Of a stretch of 64,000 bases of DNA, positions 9,233-22,191 are shown in pieces. The notes under the pieces are model-generated. The model did not search any database, was not told the DNA's origin, and saw only the letters and a list, made by a program, of their open reading frames with translations. The stretch's first letter is position 1. The number at the start of each line of letters is the position of its first letter. A program made the translations under genes and the position numbers. This stretch comes from Hyaloraphidium curvatum (lineage: Eukaryota > Monoblepharomycota > Hyaloraphidiomycetes > Hyaloraphidiales > Hyaloraphidiaceae): assembly GCA_025558095.1 (NCBI GenBank), contig JAIVFI010000015.1:310001-374000 (forward strand), given 5' to 3'.

Positions 9233-11665
9233 TCAATCCGTTTCCTCCCGCGACTCGCAGCAAATGAAGAGCGTCTTTGCCCCCGCGGGCAGCTCGTCGA
9301 TCACTTCGCCGATGGTGTCCCTCCCCTCGAATCGGAACCCCTCGTGCGCGTCGGCGACGATCGGATCCGCCGTGGAAAGGAAGAATCGCCTGTCCGGGAA
9401 GCCCTTGACGAGCCGCGGGCACACCCTCTCTAGGAATGCATCACACGATTCCTCCGAGTCCCGAGACAGGCGCATGGTCGACGTTCTGGCAGCCGCTGCG
9501 CTCTTGAGCAGCGCCTGGCACGCCACGGAAAACTTGATTCCGACCCTTTCGACGTCGGGCACTCCAGACGGCGGTGAAAGAGCCGCAATTTGCTCACAAG
9601 CAGCGTCCGGCGCGGGATCGGGCGCGGCGGGCGCCACGGGTGGCGCCGTGCCACCCTTCTCCACCGTCTCGACACTCTGATCATCCGCGGCCTGTTCGAC
9701 CTCTGGCTCGGATCGCTTGCGGAACGAAACGAGGCTGGACAGGAAGCTGCCAAACGCAGAGCCGACCTGGCGAAGGAATCCAGGGCGAGCTACCGGTCGC
9801 GCGGGATCCGGGTTGTCTCGTGGGCTCGGGTCCTGCACAGACGACACAGAGGAAGGCGGGAACGTAAAGCTGCTCTCGTTTCGGACTCCGTTCACGTCCG
9901 GTTCCGCCGCAGCCTCAGCAAACTGGCCTGCGTGCGCATCAGGTTCGACGTTGGAGCTGTCTGCCGGATCCATGTGATCCTCCAGTGTGGTTGTCTCCGG
10001 CACAGCCGCCGGTGAAGCCCTCCGCGGGCGCCGCGTGGGGGTGCGCTGCACGTAGTCCTCGTCGTCTTCGTTGTCCGAGTCGGAACTTGAGCGGTTGGAT
10101 ACGGAAGGAACGCGACCGATTCGCTGCATCCCTGTGACCTCGCCCTCGGGTGGTGCGTCATTTGCACTTGCACTTGGAGCTTCCGGAGAAGTCTGGCGCA
10201 GCGCCAAGCGGGGGAACTTGGAAGCCGAACCCCCGTTTCGTCCCTTTCGCCGAAGGCGCACCGACCAGTCTTCGTCGCTTCTGAAGGAAAAATGAGGCCG
10301 CGAATTCAAATTTCAACCGCCGCGCAAGCTCACTCTTCGCACTCGAGCTCCACCCGCTGCGAACGAGCACCCCGCTTTCTCCTGCCCAAGTTCTCCATCA
10401 GATGCTTGAGTTCGGCTGCGCTCTGCTTTTCCCGAATGTAGCCGGCGCTGGCCCTGTACCACTCGAGATCTCCCGCAAAAGCCGACAAGCCGCGATCCAC
10501 GAGATCCTGAATGTAGCTCTCGATCCCTTCGAACCACTTGAGACAATCCTCGGGCCGAGAGAAACAGCACGCCGCCAACTTCAGCAGGCAAATCGGGCAT
10601 GGGAAGAGAACGCCGTCTGATTTGGAATCGTTGTGCTCGGGTCTGTTCTTGATGCACGCAAAGGTCACGCATTCCTCGATGGCGAACTGGTGCATGATGA
10701 GCGCGACCGTGCTTCTCAGCGTCCGGCGCAGCACGGCCCCCGTAGCATCGCCGTCGAGATCACCGAATGGTGCGGTGGAAATCATACCGAGGTAACGCTT
10801 GTTGCAGCCGTTCACGGGGAAGGATTTGGCGCACGTCGTGTCGGTCCAACTGGACGTGAAGTAGGAGAAATCGATCCGCGGCTCGCCTTCCTCCGAATCG
10901 TCCAGCGCATCCCCCGATATGAGAGACTTAGTGAAGACGATGACGCTCCAGACGTGCGGGGGGAAGGTGTCCGAGACGGCGTCCAAGCCGTCGAAAAGGT
11001 CGTCCGCTTCCCATTCCGTCAGCGGGATCTGGGTCGGTGGTCTCCCCAGCGACAACACTTTCTTCGGCCGAATGATTTCGAACTCGTCCTTCGGAACGAA
11101 AGGGACGTTCGGGAACCAGCGCTGACAGAAGTGCATTACTTCCTGGACGAATTCTTGCGGCGGCGTGCCGCACTACCGAAGAAGAGTTGAGGCACAACTC
11201 GTGCTGACGAAAACAGCAACGACACACCTCGCAAACGGTGAACTCGATGACACGGTCCTTGACCGCGCGAGGCACCCGCTGGTCCAGTATCCGTTCCTCG
11301 AGCACCCGCTCGTGCTCCTCGCAAGTTTGGTTAACGATTCTCTTCTGCGGCCGTTGGACGGGGGCTTGAGCGGGAGACGGTTCTGGTGTCGGCTTGGGAG
11401 AGCTTTCAGAGGCTTCACTGGCTCGGCCGACGAAATGGCAGCTTACCAAGCTGGAGCCTGCTGCACGGGGGCCGAATGGGGCGGCGGAGGTGGGGGTCGA
11501 CGGCGATGTTGTAGAAGTAGGCGATGGAAGCTGGGAGGCTGCTCCGCGGCACAAGATTGCAGGTATGCAAAGTAGAACCGGGGGAGGCTCGTCACCTTGG
11601 CCGCGTCCGACCCTCCGGGCCGTCAACTTCTTGCGGATCGGCTGAATGGTCGTGTAAAACGGCAT
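9233..11665 (-). CDS. Archaemetzincin-like (M54) protein 2, active site lost, with acidic and C-terminal domains
   Basis: Paralogue of the 3293-5859 gene. Start ATG 11665 (MPFYTTIQPIRKK). Inferred introns include a 57-nt in-phase one near 11552-11608, 11122-11176 (55 nt) and 10282-10333 (52 nt; donor GTGAGC, acceptor CCTTCAG). The last removes the apparent stop at 10330 and joins the two long ORFs. Order of parts: a Ser/Pro-rich N-terminus; a Cys cluster (TVCEVCRCCFRQHELC); an M54-like region (VWSVIVFTKSLI, YFTSSW, YLGMISTAPFGD, then MHQFAIEECVTFACIKN and FPCPICLLKL); a helix with EWYR matching paralogue 1; an acidic/Arg-rich linker; and a C-terminal domain (RLSRDSEESCDAFLERVCPRL). The structural C-X4-C...C-X2-C zinc set remains, but HEXXH is replaced by HQFAI, so peptidase activity is not expected. 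Exons upstream of 11200 are less certain. Confidence 0.6.
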
Positions 11666-12190
11666 GCTGACGGCATACTTGAGCGTATCGTCTTCTCGTA
11701 GCTGAACGTGTGACCGGGGGGATCGCGTTTCAAAGCCACGAGAATGGGTACATGTAATGTAACGTTCCCCCACGAAGAATCAGCAACGGCGCGGCGCCGG
11801 TAAACGGCAAAACAACCGACCCAAGCGAGCTATATGAATGAATTGGATCCGATGGAGGCGAATGTGTTTGTGCAGCCGTTGGCGAGGTCGGAACCCGGCA
11901 CAAGTCCGACGGGGAGTCACACATCGAATGAGCACGTTCCACGGCGCTGCCGAGCCCCAGATAGGACCCAGAGGGCACGATTCGACTCCCACAGATTTCT
12001 CGACCGCGTTTAGTGACATTGAAGGTGGGGAGGACCTGCCTCGTACGAAGTGTGGCAAAGCAGAGGTCGCCGGGATCGATATGAGGCGTCATCAAGACCG
12101 GGGAATGGGGACGCGCTCAAGGCCCTCAAGTCACCGTGCTGAAGATACAGAAAGTAGATAGCCTAAAGGCCTTTTGAAGGGTGACCCCAC
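11666..12190. other. Intergenic, no gene seen
   Basis: 525 bp between the start of archaemetzincin-like gene 2 and the stop of DBF4, both on the minus strand. The ORFs here are short and Arg/Ser-rich without family features. The segment presumably holds the gene 2 promoter and the DBF4 3' end. Confidence 0.5.
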
Positions 12191-15100
12191 TCATTTCGCG
12201 GAACCGTCCACGGTGTTGTCCGAGCGCTGAGCAGCGGCATCGCGGACGGCGGCCTTGAGCTTGAGCTTCGGCGTGAGGAACGGAGAGACTCCCGACCCGT
12301 TGCTGGGCAAGAAAGGCGCGTTTTCAACCAGCCGCGGTGTGGAGTGCTTGGTGTAGTGGCCGTGATCGGGAGTGAGCGCCATGAGGGGCTTCCCCGTTGA
12401 GATCGACCGTTCCGCAGCAAAGAGCTCGACACTCGGCGTCGCGTGCCTCGTGTAAGACCTGTGGTCGGCAGCATCCGATCCTTTCCTCGGCGTCCAGATC
12501 TGCACTCCGTGCGAACGAACGCTCCTTTTGTCGCTGGCCATTCCTCCGTCGGCGGCATTGCCCAACGAAGTGAGATCCTGGCTGCGATCGGGCACGCTGA
12601 TCGGACGCGCCGACTTGCGGGCTTCTGAAAAGCGACGTTCGAACGTATGCCTCGACAAGTCAACGAGGCACACCAACCGTCGGCTTGCTCAACCCGCGCC
12701 GCAGCCTGCTTCTCGCTCCCTCCATCCAGCTTCGGAGATTTGCTGGGCCGATCAATCTCCTCCTCCGAGACCCGCTTGCGATCGTTGGCCTGTGCCGACG
12801 GCGCTCCCGACTTCGACGTGCACGACAGGTTGGACGCCTCGTAGTTCAGCCGGATGTCCGCGCTGCCGTCGAGCTTCTCGCCTGATGCGGGCACCAGTTC
12901 GACGCGAATGTCCGTGGCCTCGGCGGGCAGGGAGCCCCTCCCGGTTGCTTCGGTGCCAACGTTGACGGCGACGGAATCCCCGGCCTCACGCTCCCGCTCT
13001 AGCTGCTCCCGGATGAGCTGGATGATCTCGCGCTGGAGGTCCTCGGAGTCGCTGAGGGCTTCCTCCTCCATGCTACCCGAAGCCGAAGACTCCGATCCAG
13101 AACCCGATTCGGAGCCCGATCCGGAGCCCACGTCCACGTCCTCGTCCTGGCACGAGTTGCCCCCCTGGCAGCAACGTCGCTTAGGATACATGCGCGCGAA
13201 GATGCATGGTCAACGAACCTCGCTCATCGGATCCCCGTCGCTGCCGTCGCCGCTGTCCTCATCTTCATCTTGGCTGGCACTCTCGTCGTCGGAGCCGCCG
13301 GAAACATCGCCCGATCCCCCGCCCGACTCCTCGCCGTCGCTGCCGCCATAGTCCGAGCCCGATCCATCCCCGCTGCCGTCGTCGTCCTCGTCGTCGTCGG
13401 AGCCGTAAGCGCTCGAATGCACAGGCGAGACCTTCGTCAGGCGCTTCAGTCCGCCAATGAGGTTGTCGAGCTCCCTGAAAATGTTGGCGTTCTTGGCGTA
13501 CGTCAGATGCAGGTTCGACTTCACGTGCTGCGCGGGCAGAGGCTCGGATGAGACGGGAGCAAGACCAGCGCAACAAACGCTATCACCTCGTGGAACTGGT
13601 CGTACTTGACGCAGCAGTGCTCGCAGTACCCTGCCTTGGTCATGAACTGCGGCATGATGCGCTCGGAAGGATCGGTAACCTGAATGATAAAAGAAAGGTC
13701 AGCGACGAGAGGTCCGGCCGCCGTGGTCCCAACCTCCGATGCCTTGCGCTTCTTGGGCTTGTTGACCGTACGCGCAAGGTTGACCTCGCGGCCCAGATGC
13801 TTCAGAGCCAGGGGCTCCCGTCCGAGCTGCAGGTTGGTCGACTGGGAGATCATCTTGTAGCCTGAGGCTTCGAGCGGCTCCTGCAGGGTGCTGGACGTGT
13901 TCTTGAGCAGCCGCGGCTTCGCGCCCTTGTCGGCATCGTCCGCCTCCAGGGTGTGGTCCGAGTTGCCAACGAGCACGTTGCCGGCGGGCTTTCTCTCCCT
14001 CCGCCCAATCTCAGCCTCCGTCTTGCGCTGCTGGTCGCTGTCCTCGAAGAAGACCATGTCCAGCGATCCGAACTCGCGCTTCGCCCTGCTGAGGCGCCTG
14101 AGCCGGGAATTCTCCTTCTTTGCGATGCGTTCCGCATCTTTGCGCAGGGTCTCGTCGTAGCGCTGCTGCTCCAACTGGAGCATGTTGTCGATCTCCTCCT
14201 GGGTCGCGACGTGAAAGCTGAAGGGGCAGCGGTTGAGGATGATGCGGTCGCAGTAGAGCTGCGGGTAAGGCTTCTGCTCCGTCTTCTCGTCTTCCGGGCC
14301 TTTGCCGTATTCCTTCACGAGGATGGGCTTGTATTGTGTGCTCTGGTCTTCGCAGAGCAAGTGCCGGCCTGTGCAACGGGTCAGGAACGCTCAGAAGAAA
14401 GACGCGCGGGGTGCACCACCTTTGAAGTAGTGGTACTTCTTCTCGTCCAGCGCTCCCCGCGACGTTGACGGACCGTGGATCTTCTCCTCCAGGAACCTCT
14501 GCGTAAGGCTCTTCCGGGCCGGCTGGGCATCGATGTGGGGCCGGAGGTACCGTTCGAGCCGGGTCTTGAGTTCTTCGACGCAATGTCGCGTCAGGACATG
14601 CCCAACAATGCACGACGGGCATCAACTCACCCTGAGGGACCCAGATGTGCATGTGAGGGTTGCGCTGGCGTGCGGTAACGTCGACGCCGCTGGATTCCCA
14701 GGAATGAGGCACGGAATGCACCTCGATGCACTACATTCACTCACGGGTCGCGGCGAATGACGTGCGTGCACTCTTTCGTGAGGAAGTTGTCGACACGCTG
14801 CGGTTCGTCGGGAGCTCAGCGACTCCGCCAATCGTGCATTCAAACGGTGCACGCACAGCCCCGAGCCTCTCGATTTGCTTCGTCCATTGGATTTTTTCCT
14901 CATCCTTCATGCGCGCGGGATCCAGGTAGAAGACGTAGGTCCGGAACTCGCGCATCTCCTTCGCCGTGCTCGCCGTGCCCGATTTCTCCTTCTCGGCGCG
15001 GTGCTGCAGGGCGGAGACGTCCGAGTGGCGCTTGGCAGCTTTGCTGCGAGTCTTTGTCGGCGGCGTCACGGTCCCGGGCTGCGTGTTCTCGTCGTTCCCC

Positions 15101-15498
15101 CTGCCCTTTGCATCCGGGACGCCGGGCGTCGACTTCGCGGTGCGAACGCCATCCTTGCCCGGCAGCCCCGGCAGGTGGCGGTACTCCGGCGACTTGAACG
15201 CCGCTCCCCCGCCGCGGGCGGTGGGAACGTTGCCCGGCTTCCCCGGGATGGAGAAGGACGAGCGGCGCGAGTCCGGGCCGGCGACCGAGCTGTTCACCGA
15301 GCCGAGCTGGCCGCGCGCGGTGCTCGACGGCCGCACCGACGACGCGTGCGGCTCGGCGACCGACGCGAGCGGCCTGCGCTGGATCTGGCCGGTCTCGGGG
15401 CGCTTCGTGTTGGGCGGGCCGGGCGCGGGCCGCGGCGCCATGGGCAGCGGCTTCTTGAACTCGCCCGCGCCGGCGCCCGCCGAATCCTTCCGGTCCAT
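12191..15498 (-). CDS. DBF4: Dbf4-type regulatory subunit of Cdc7 kinase (DDK)
   Basis: Activator of Cdc7 kinase, which phosphorylates MCM to fire replication origins. All three Dbf4 motifs are present. Motif N (BRCT-like): FYLDPARMKDEEKIQWTKQIERLGA spliced to RVDNFLTKECTHVI. Motif M: LLCEDQSTQYKPILVKEY. Motif C, a CCHH zinc finger: GYCEHCCVKYDQFHE spliced to HVKSNLHLTYAKN, giving C-X2-C...H-X5-H. ATG 15498 (MDRKDSAGAG) is preferred over the upstream in-frame GTG. The finger is followed by acidic Ser/Asp runs and a C-terminal region holding two copies of a (D)H..YT(R/K)H(A/S)TP motif and several SP/TP sites, which are plausible kinase sites. At least six introns; not every boundary is fixed, especially between 12660 and 13240. 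The N-terminal 200 residues are basic and low-complexity. Confidence 0.88.
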
Positions 15499-15810
15499 CT
15501 CGGCGCTGTTGCGCGGCACGGGCGTCGGGCCCCGCGCGGCGCAGGCCGAGGCTCAGCGGGTCGCAACCGCCGCGGCGTCGCGGGTCCCTCGGGCCCGCGG
15601 ACACTCGCGAACAGCCGCGCCGCCGGCTGACGGCAATTGTCCCGTCCGGTACCGCCTGGTCGCGGATCCGGTTGCCGCAGAGGCGGCCTCCTAGGGAGGA
15701 GAGGGGGCCGGAATTCGTGGGTTGAAGGAAGAACCTTTCCTGATCAAAGTCCTCATCCCACTGCCACTGTCTCCAAAACCAAGTGGGATCCTGCTTTCTA
15801 TCGAAGGACG
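15499..15810. promoter_or_regulatory. DBF4 upstream region / 3' flank of PH-like gene
   Basis: 312 bp between the DBF4 start and the stop of the next minus-strand gene. No motif I can name; it must contain the DBF4 promoter. Confidence 0.4.
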
Positions 15811-18048
15811 CTACAGCTTTGTGGAGCTAGAGAACATGGTGCCCTCCGACGCGGTCGCCTGCGCGGCTTCGCCCGGATGGGCAGACAAGCCGGGCGCGAC
15901 CCATCCGATGCCCAGCGCCGAGGCCAGGCCCGTCAGGAACCGATCAGATGCGCCGACAGTCGCAAAGAGCAACGTCGCCGACTTCCTGTCGTCCGGCGCA
16001 GCGCTCTGTCCGTTCTCTGCGGCACCGCCACCCGTAGTCCGAAAGAAGAGCTTCACCGCCCACTGCCATCCGGTCGCGGTGCCAGGTGCAGGATGCCCAG
16101 CGGCGGCTCGGGCCTTGGCAGCCTTCCGATTCACGACCCCGCCAACGAGTCCGCCCTGCACCATCCACGACTCCATGTCAGGGAACTCAACCCTGCGCAC
16201 CGACCAACGTTCGGCGCGGTCAAACTCCGCCAACGGGCAGGCGAAAACAGGGGGCGAAAACTGGCCGATGATGTCCGCCAGTAAACCTTTCTTGGGGACC
16301 TTGCCGACCTTCTGGTTGACCCACTGCCTGCTCTCCCCAAGCCTCTCTGGCGGGAACAACAGCGGCGGCCAAACCTGCCAGCGCTCCTCGCTGAGCGCAA
16401 AAGTGGTGCCGTCCGACAGCGCGGAGCAAGTCGTCAGGATACGTCGCACGGGGTCCAAGTGGCCAACCGTCGAATAGAGTGCAAGCGTCTCCGATGCAAA
16501 CTCGAGGTCGTAGACAGCATTCAGACCCGTCCACCAACCCTCTTCGTTCCAAACACGGCCCGCCTCTGGGGGGATGGCAATGCGAAGCGCTTCCAGGAGC
16601 ACCGCCGCGTTCTGCGCGTCCCGCAGCTGAAAAATGTACGATGCAACTTCCGAGCGGTCGCCTCTGGAGTTTGCAGGTGCCCGTTTGGTCCGCAACACGA
16701 TGGTCTCCCCGCCGAAGCAGACGTCAACGCGTAGAATGTTCCCCACTGGTATCTCCTCCCTCAGTTTCACGTACTTTGCGGGGTCAACATAAGTCGGTCC
16801 GGAAAGCTCCGCCTCACGGTACGGGACGTCAAAAAGCGCGGTATAGATCCTCAGACTGGTCGAGGTGGCGAGAAAATACGCCGCAAACTCCGCCGGCGCG
16901 TCATACACTGCGCCATCCGATTTCCGCCCCTGAGCTTGCTGCATAGCAGCAGCCTCCGCGTCCGATGGCGGCGTCTGCAAAAAGTAGGAGCCCGGCGCCC
17001 AGCCCAGAAGCCGTTCCGAAGCGCCTAGCACTTTCAGACTCAGCCAAAGCTTGAGCGAATTGTCCGCCCGTTGGAACGGCAGCACGATGTTCTCCGCCAC
17101 GGGTCTGGTGTCCGACGCCGCTTTCGTCACGAGCGAGGGAGCAACGATCGAATCGGCATCGGAGCGCGCACGGCTGCGAATGCTTGGCGCCAGACTCGCC
17201 CTCCGAAAGTCGGGATTCGGTGTCCGATCGTCCGGCGTCCCAAAGACGCGCAGAATCGGCGATCCAGAAGATGAAACCGAGGTCGCGGTCGGCGCGGTCG
17301 GAATCGTTCGAGGGTGGAAGGTCAGCACACCAATCTTTGGTCCTCCGCTTGCTGGAGCTGGTGGCTCCTGATTCGCAGCAGCCTCCTTCTCGCGCTCAAT
17401 GAGCTCCCGCACCGCCGCAAGGGCTTCCTTCTCCTTCTCAGGTGGAACCATGGACTTCCTCTTTTCCTTGAAGGGGCTCGAAAGCGGCGGGAACTGGAGC
17501 AACGCCTCGGTTTCCTGGGTCCGGGCCGCCGCGTCTCCTTCCTTGTCCTGACCATCCTCAGCTTCCAGAGCACCGACTTTAGCAAACGGAGACTCCGAAG
17601 ACAGGTCAACGGGGCGAATGGGGGACCTGGCCCGGGTGCCGGCTCGGAGCAGCAATGTGCTCACTCTCCGCTGGGGTATGATCGACCCGGGTCTAGCAGA
17701 CGCGTCCAAGTCCGTGGAGGCAGCTCTGGGCATCTCATCCGGGACGGAAGACGCGTCCCTGACAGTGCCGAGAGCCGTCTCCGACCGCGCCAGCATCGGC
17801 TTCCCCGCTTCCGATACGACCGAATTTGCGCGTTTCGGCTTCGACCGCGGCCTATTCCGCGTCACAAGATCACCCTCGCTGCCCAGATTTGACCAGGAAG
17901 AGGCCACGCTCGCCAGTTTCGCGGCCCGGGTGAGTCTCTGGTTGGGCGAGGGCGTCGTCCCCCCGACATCGCCATCAGAGCCCGAGACCGGGATCGGCGC
18001 GCTGTTTGGCTCCGAATGAAGGTCCGAATCTGATTTAGATTCGCTCAT
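15811..18048 (-). CDS. Uncharacterised protein with a PH-like region
   Basis: A single-exon gene of about 745 aa starting at ATG 18048 (MSESKSDSDLHSEP); the ORF stays open upstream without another ATG. The first half is Ser/Pro/Arg-rich and looks disordered, with many possible phosphosites and a Glu/Lys-rich stretch (PPEKEKEALAAVRELIEREK) that may form a coiled coil. The second half looks folded. A block about residues 370-520 reads FAAYFLATSTSLRIYTALF ... EIPVGNILRVDVCFGGETIVLRTK ... YIFQLRDAQNAAVLLEALR, with the strand pattern and C-terminal helix of a PH domain. No other family is recognised and no function is offered beyond possible membrane or protein scaffolding. It has a 219-bp divergent promoter with the PPR-like gene. 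Confidence 0.7.
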   Translation of the reverse strand: MSESKSDSDLHSEPNSAPIPVSGSDGDVGGTTPSPNQRLTRAAKLASVASSWSNLGSEGDLVTRNRPRSKPKRANSVVSEAGKPMLARSETALGTVRDASSVPDEMPRAASTDLDASARPGSIIPQRRVSTLLLRAGTRARSPIRPVDLSSESPFAKVGALEAEDGQDKEGDAAARTQETEALLQFPPLSSPFKEKRKSMVPPEKEKEALAAVRELIEREKEAAANQEPPAPASGGPKIGVLTFHPRTIPTAPTATSVSSSGSPILRVFGTPDDRTPNPDFRRASLAPSIRSRARSDADSIVAPSLVTKAASDTRPVAENIVLPFQRADNSLKLWLSLKVLGASERLLGWAPGSYFLQTPPSDAEAAAMQQAQGRKSDGAVYDAPAEFAAYFLATSTSLRIYTALFDVPYREAELSGPTYVDPAKYVKLREEIPVGNILRVDVCFGGETIVLRTKRAPANSRGDRSEVASYIFQLRDAQNAAVLLEALRIAIPPEAGRVWNEEGWWTGLNAVYDLEFASETLALYSTVGHLDPVRRILTTCSALSDGTTFALSEERWQVWPPLLFPPERLGESRQWVNQKVGKVPKKGLLADIIGQFSPPVFACPLAEFDRAERWSVRRVEFPDMESWMVQGGLVGGVVNRKAAKARAAAGHPAPGTATGWQWAVKLFFRTTGGGAAENGQSAAPDDRKSATLLFATVGASDRFLTGLASALGIGWVAPGLSAHPGEAAQATASEGTMFSSSTKL

Positions 18049-18267
18049 GGCAGTCCAAGGGGCGGAGGGCGTGTGTGCAGAAGCGGCGCCGGATCGCGGA
18101 GTTCGAGCCGCGTACACACCGCTTGGAATCTTGCCTTCGGCTGCAGCACACAGACCTCCGCTAGCTCGGATGAGCCCACCGATGGATTGTTTCTAAGTAG
18201 CCTCTCTGCCGGCGGAGGTGGCACGGAGCGGACGGGGCATCCACCAGTCCGCGGCCAGGGTCTGAAC
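18049..18267. promoter_or_regulatory. Bidirectional promoter, PH-like gene / PPR-like gene
   Basis: 219 bp between opposed start codons at 18048 (minus) and 18268 (plus). No clear TATA element; inferred from layout. Confidence 0.45.
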
Positions 18268-20201
18268 ATGTCGCCGTCGGAGGCGCGAACGGCCGCGAGC
18301 CGCGAGCGCATGCTCAAGGAGATTCGCAGTTGCGTAAAGGAAGCCAGAGAAGCGGGAATAGGAGATGGAGGGGAACGGGACGCTTACACGCACCTACGCT
18401 CCTTCGTCCTCGCGACGAGGTTGTGGCCTTGGGGCTGGTCGCACGCCCTTTCTGCTTCCATGTCGGAGACCATATGCCTTCTTTGTGCATCCGAGGACCT
18501 CGATGCTGACCTGCGGCAGCTATCGGAGGAAGATGCGGGCTACCATGACGCCCGCTCGTCCTTGTTCCGGGGTACCAACGCGCTGGAAGCCCTGTGCTTG
18601 CCGGACCAAGTCTTCATCATCTGGGACCTGACCGTTCTGCTGATGGAAGACTGCGGCCAGCTAACGCCTGCGGCTTGCCGTGCGCTCGTGCGGTCGTTCG
18701 AGGCCCATACCGAACACGACCGTGCTCTCGAGGTTCTGGAGTGGATGGGACAACATCGCTGGAGGCTCGACGAATACAAGAAAGCCATCGGCTTCTACAT
18801 CATGAAGCGGCCCATGAACGTTGAGCGGGCGCGCCAGGTCGCACTCGATGTCGGAAGGACGATCATCTGCATTCAAGTCCGCGGCCAGCTGGGAATCCAA
18901 TACGTGAAGAACACCCCGGAGGTCGAAAACGCTTCAGAAGAAGACAAGGTGGACATCATGAACCATTTCCGTGCTTGCTTCCAGGAGCGAAAGTGGCTTG
19001 ACGCCGTCGGAAGCTACCTGACGCTGAGGGAGCACACGGTGCAGCACGAAAAGCCGGACTCGGGGGTTTCCGTGACCGAGGTGGACAATGCGATGCTGGA
19101 AATCTGCAAAACGTACCGCAAGCATTCGGAAGCCTGGCGCATCTACGAGGCAATGGCCGAGATCGACGCGCGGACCCTCCCGATCGTGATTGCCGTATGC
19201 CACCAGGCATTCGTCGCCTTAGGTGCCGCGCACCAAGATGGTGAAGGCAGAAATGATGGGGACAACGAGAAAGCTGGGGTGGTCTGGATGAGACGCGCAC
19301 GGCAGGTTTACGAGCGGTACCTTTCGGATGCCAGGGTGCAGTCGTACACGAACCTCCGTTTCGTCCTCCACGAGCTCATGTGGATCATGAGCTACGATTC
19401 GGAAGCTTCGGATGCCAGTCTAGTGAAGCTTTCGGAGCTGGACACGACGCTGGCGTCGTTCACGGACATGCCCATCGGGGATGACTACCTCGCGAAGCCA
19501 GCCATTCGCATCTGCTGGAATGCCACGGGGGCTCGGTGCGAAACCGAAGCTGACGAAATCGACATCATTACTGGCAGGATCCCGGAGGTCAACATCAAGG
19601 CTGCCGAGCTGGCCTTCCGCATCTACCAGCGCATCCGAGAACGCACGGTGCACGGCAAGTACAGGCGGATTCGCAGGTGCGACAGCGATATCTACGTCAT
19701 GATGCTTGAGCTATGCACTCTGGCGGCCGATCGAGGGAAGGTGGCTTACATGTGTCAGGACGCCTTGGACGCCAAAGTCGATCTAGAGCAGGACCTGGTC
19801 GCCGTGATCCAACGGGTACGGAACTTGCTGGTTCTTACCTCTGTGCTCTGACGTATTCCTCTGCATCTTCTACAGGCCCACGACTACCTGGTGAGCTCAC
19901 ACTGCCTTCGCGCACGAAACGGATCTGACGAGCCCTTTGACAGATCTGCGACGATGAATGCCCGATGTCGCAGGGATTCAAGCCCGTTTCTGCAGCAGCG
20001 TCGCAAAATCTCGGCGCATCTCGATCCCAAGATCTGTCTCGCGGAAGCCACAACGACGACCGTACGCGGCAGCTGATCAAGCACCTGGTGCGGAAGTGCC
20101 AGTCGACTCTGAACGCAATGACGGAAGCGGAGGTGGCGGCAAAGTCGAGTGCGTCGCAACCGAAGCGAATTCGATGGAGCCTGCGGGTCAAAAGCCAATG
20201 A
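18268..20201 (+). CDS. Pentatricopeptide-like helical-repeat protein
   Basis: About 606 aa from three exons: 18268-19815, a 15-nt micro-exon 19876-19890 (AHDYL), and 19944-20201. Both flanking introns (60 and 53 nt) have clean GT/AG ends and phase 0. The sequence is almost wholly alpha-helical, with helix pairs of PPR type, for example LTPAACRALVRSFEAHTEHD then RALEVLEWMGQHRW, and a repeated pattern of A..I/Y...M.E/...R. Proteins like this usually bind organellar RNA or form scaffolds. No targeting peptide is obvious in the Arg/Lys-containing N-terminus (MSPSEARTAASRERMLKEI). The C-terminal exon is polar and basic. TPR-like repeats are the main alternative. Confidence 0.65.
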
Positions 20202-20332
20202 TATCTTCGTTTTCATGCGTTGAACATTTGCGGCCGCCAAGCGGTCGCTGACTGATCACCCGTTTCTCGAGTCGCCCGGTCCTCAACCAGTCCCTCTTCC
20301 CTTTGTCCGGCGCGCCTCGGACACGACCGACG

Positions 20333-22085
<1,753 letters not shown>

Positions 22086-22191
22086 CGCCAGGGCGACGCG
22101 GCGGCTCGGTAGATTAATTGCTTTTTCCGATACCCGACGGCAAAATGTACAGCCATCTACTATCGTGCCCAGCGCCGTGCTGCAGAGTCCA

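Noticed and set aside
10310-10335. A stop codon separating two minus-strand genes near 10330
   Set aside because: A 52-nt intron (GTGAGC...CCTTCAG, 10282-10333) removes the stop and gives the same domain layout as the paralogue, so I treat them as one gene.
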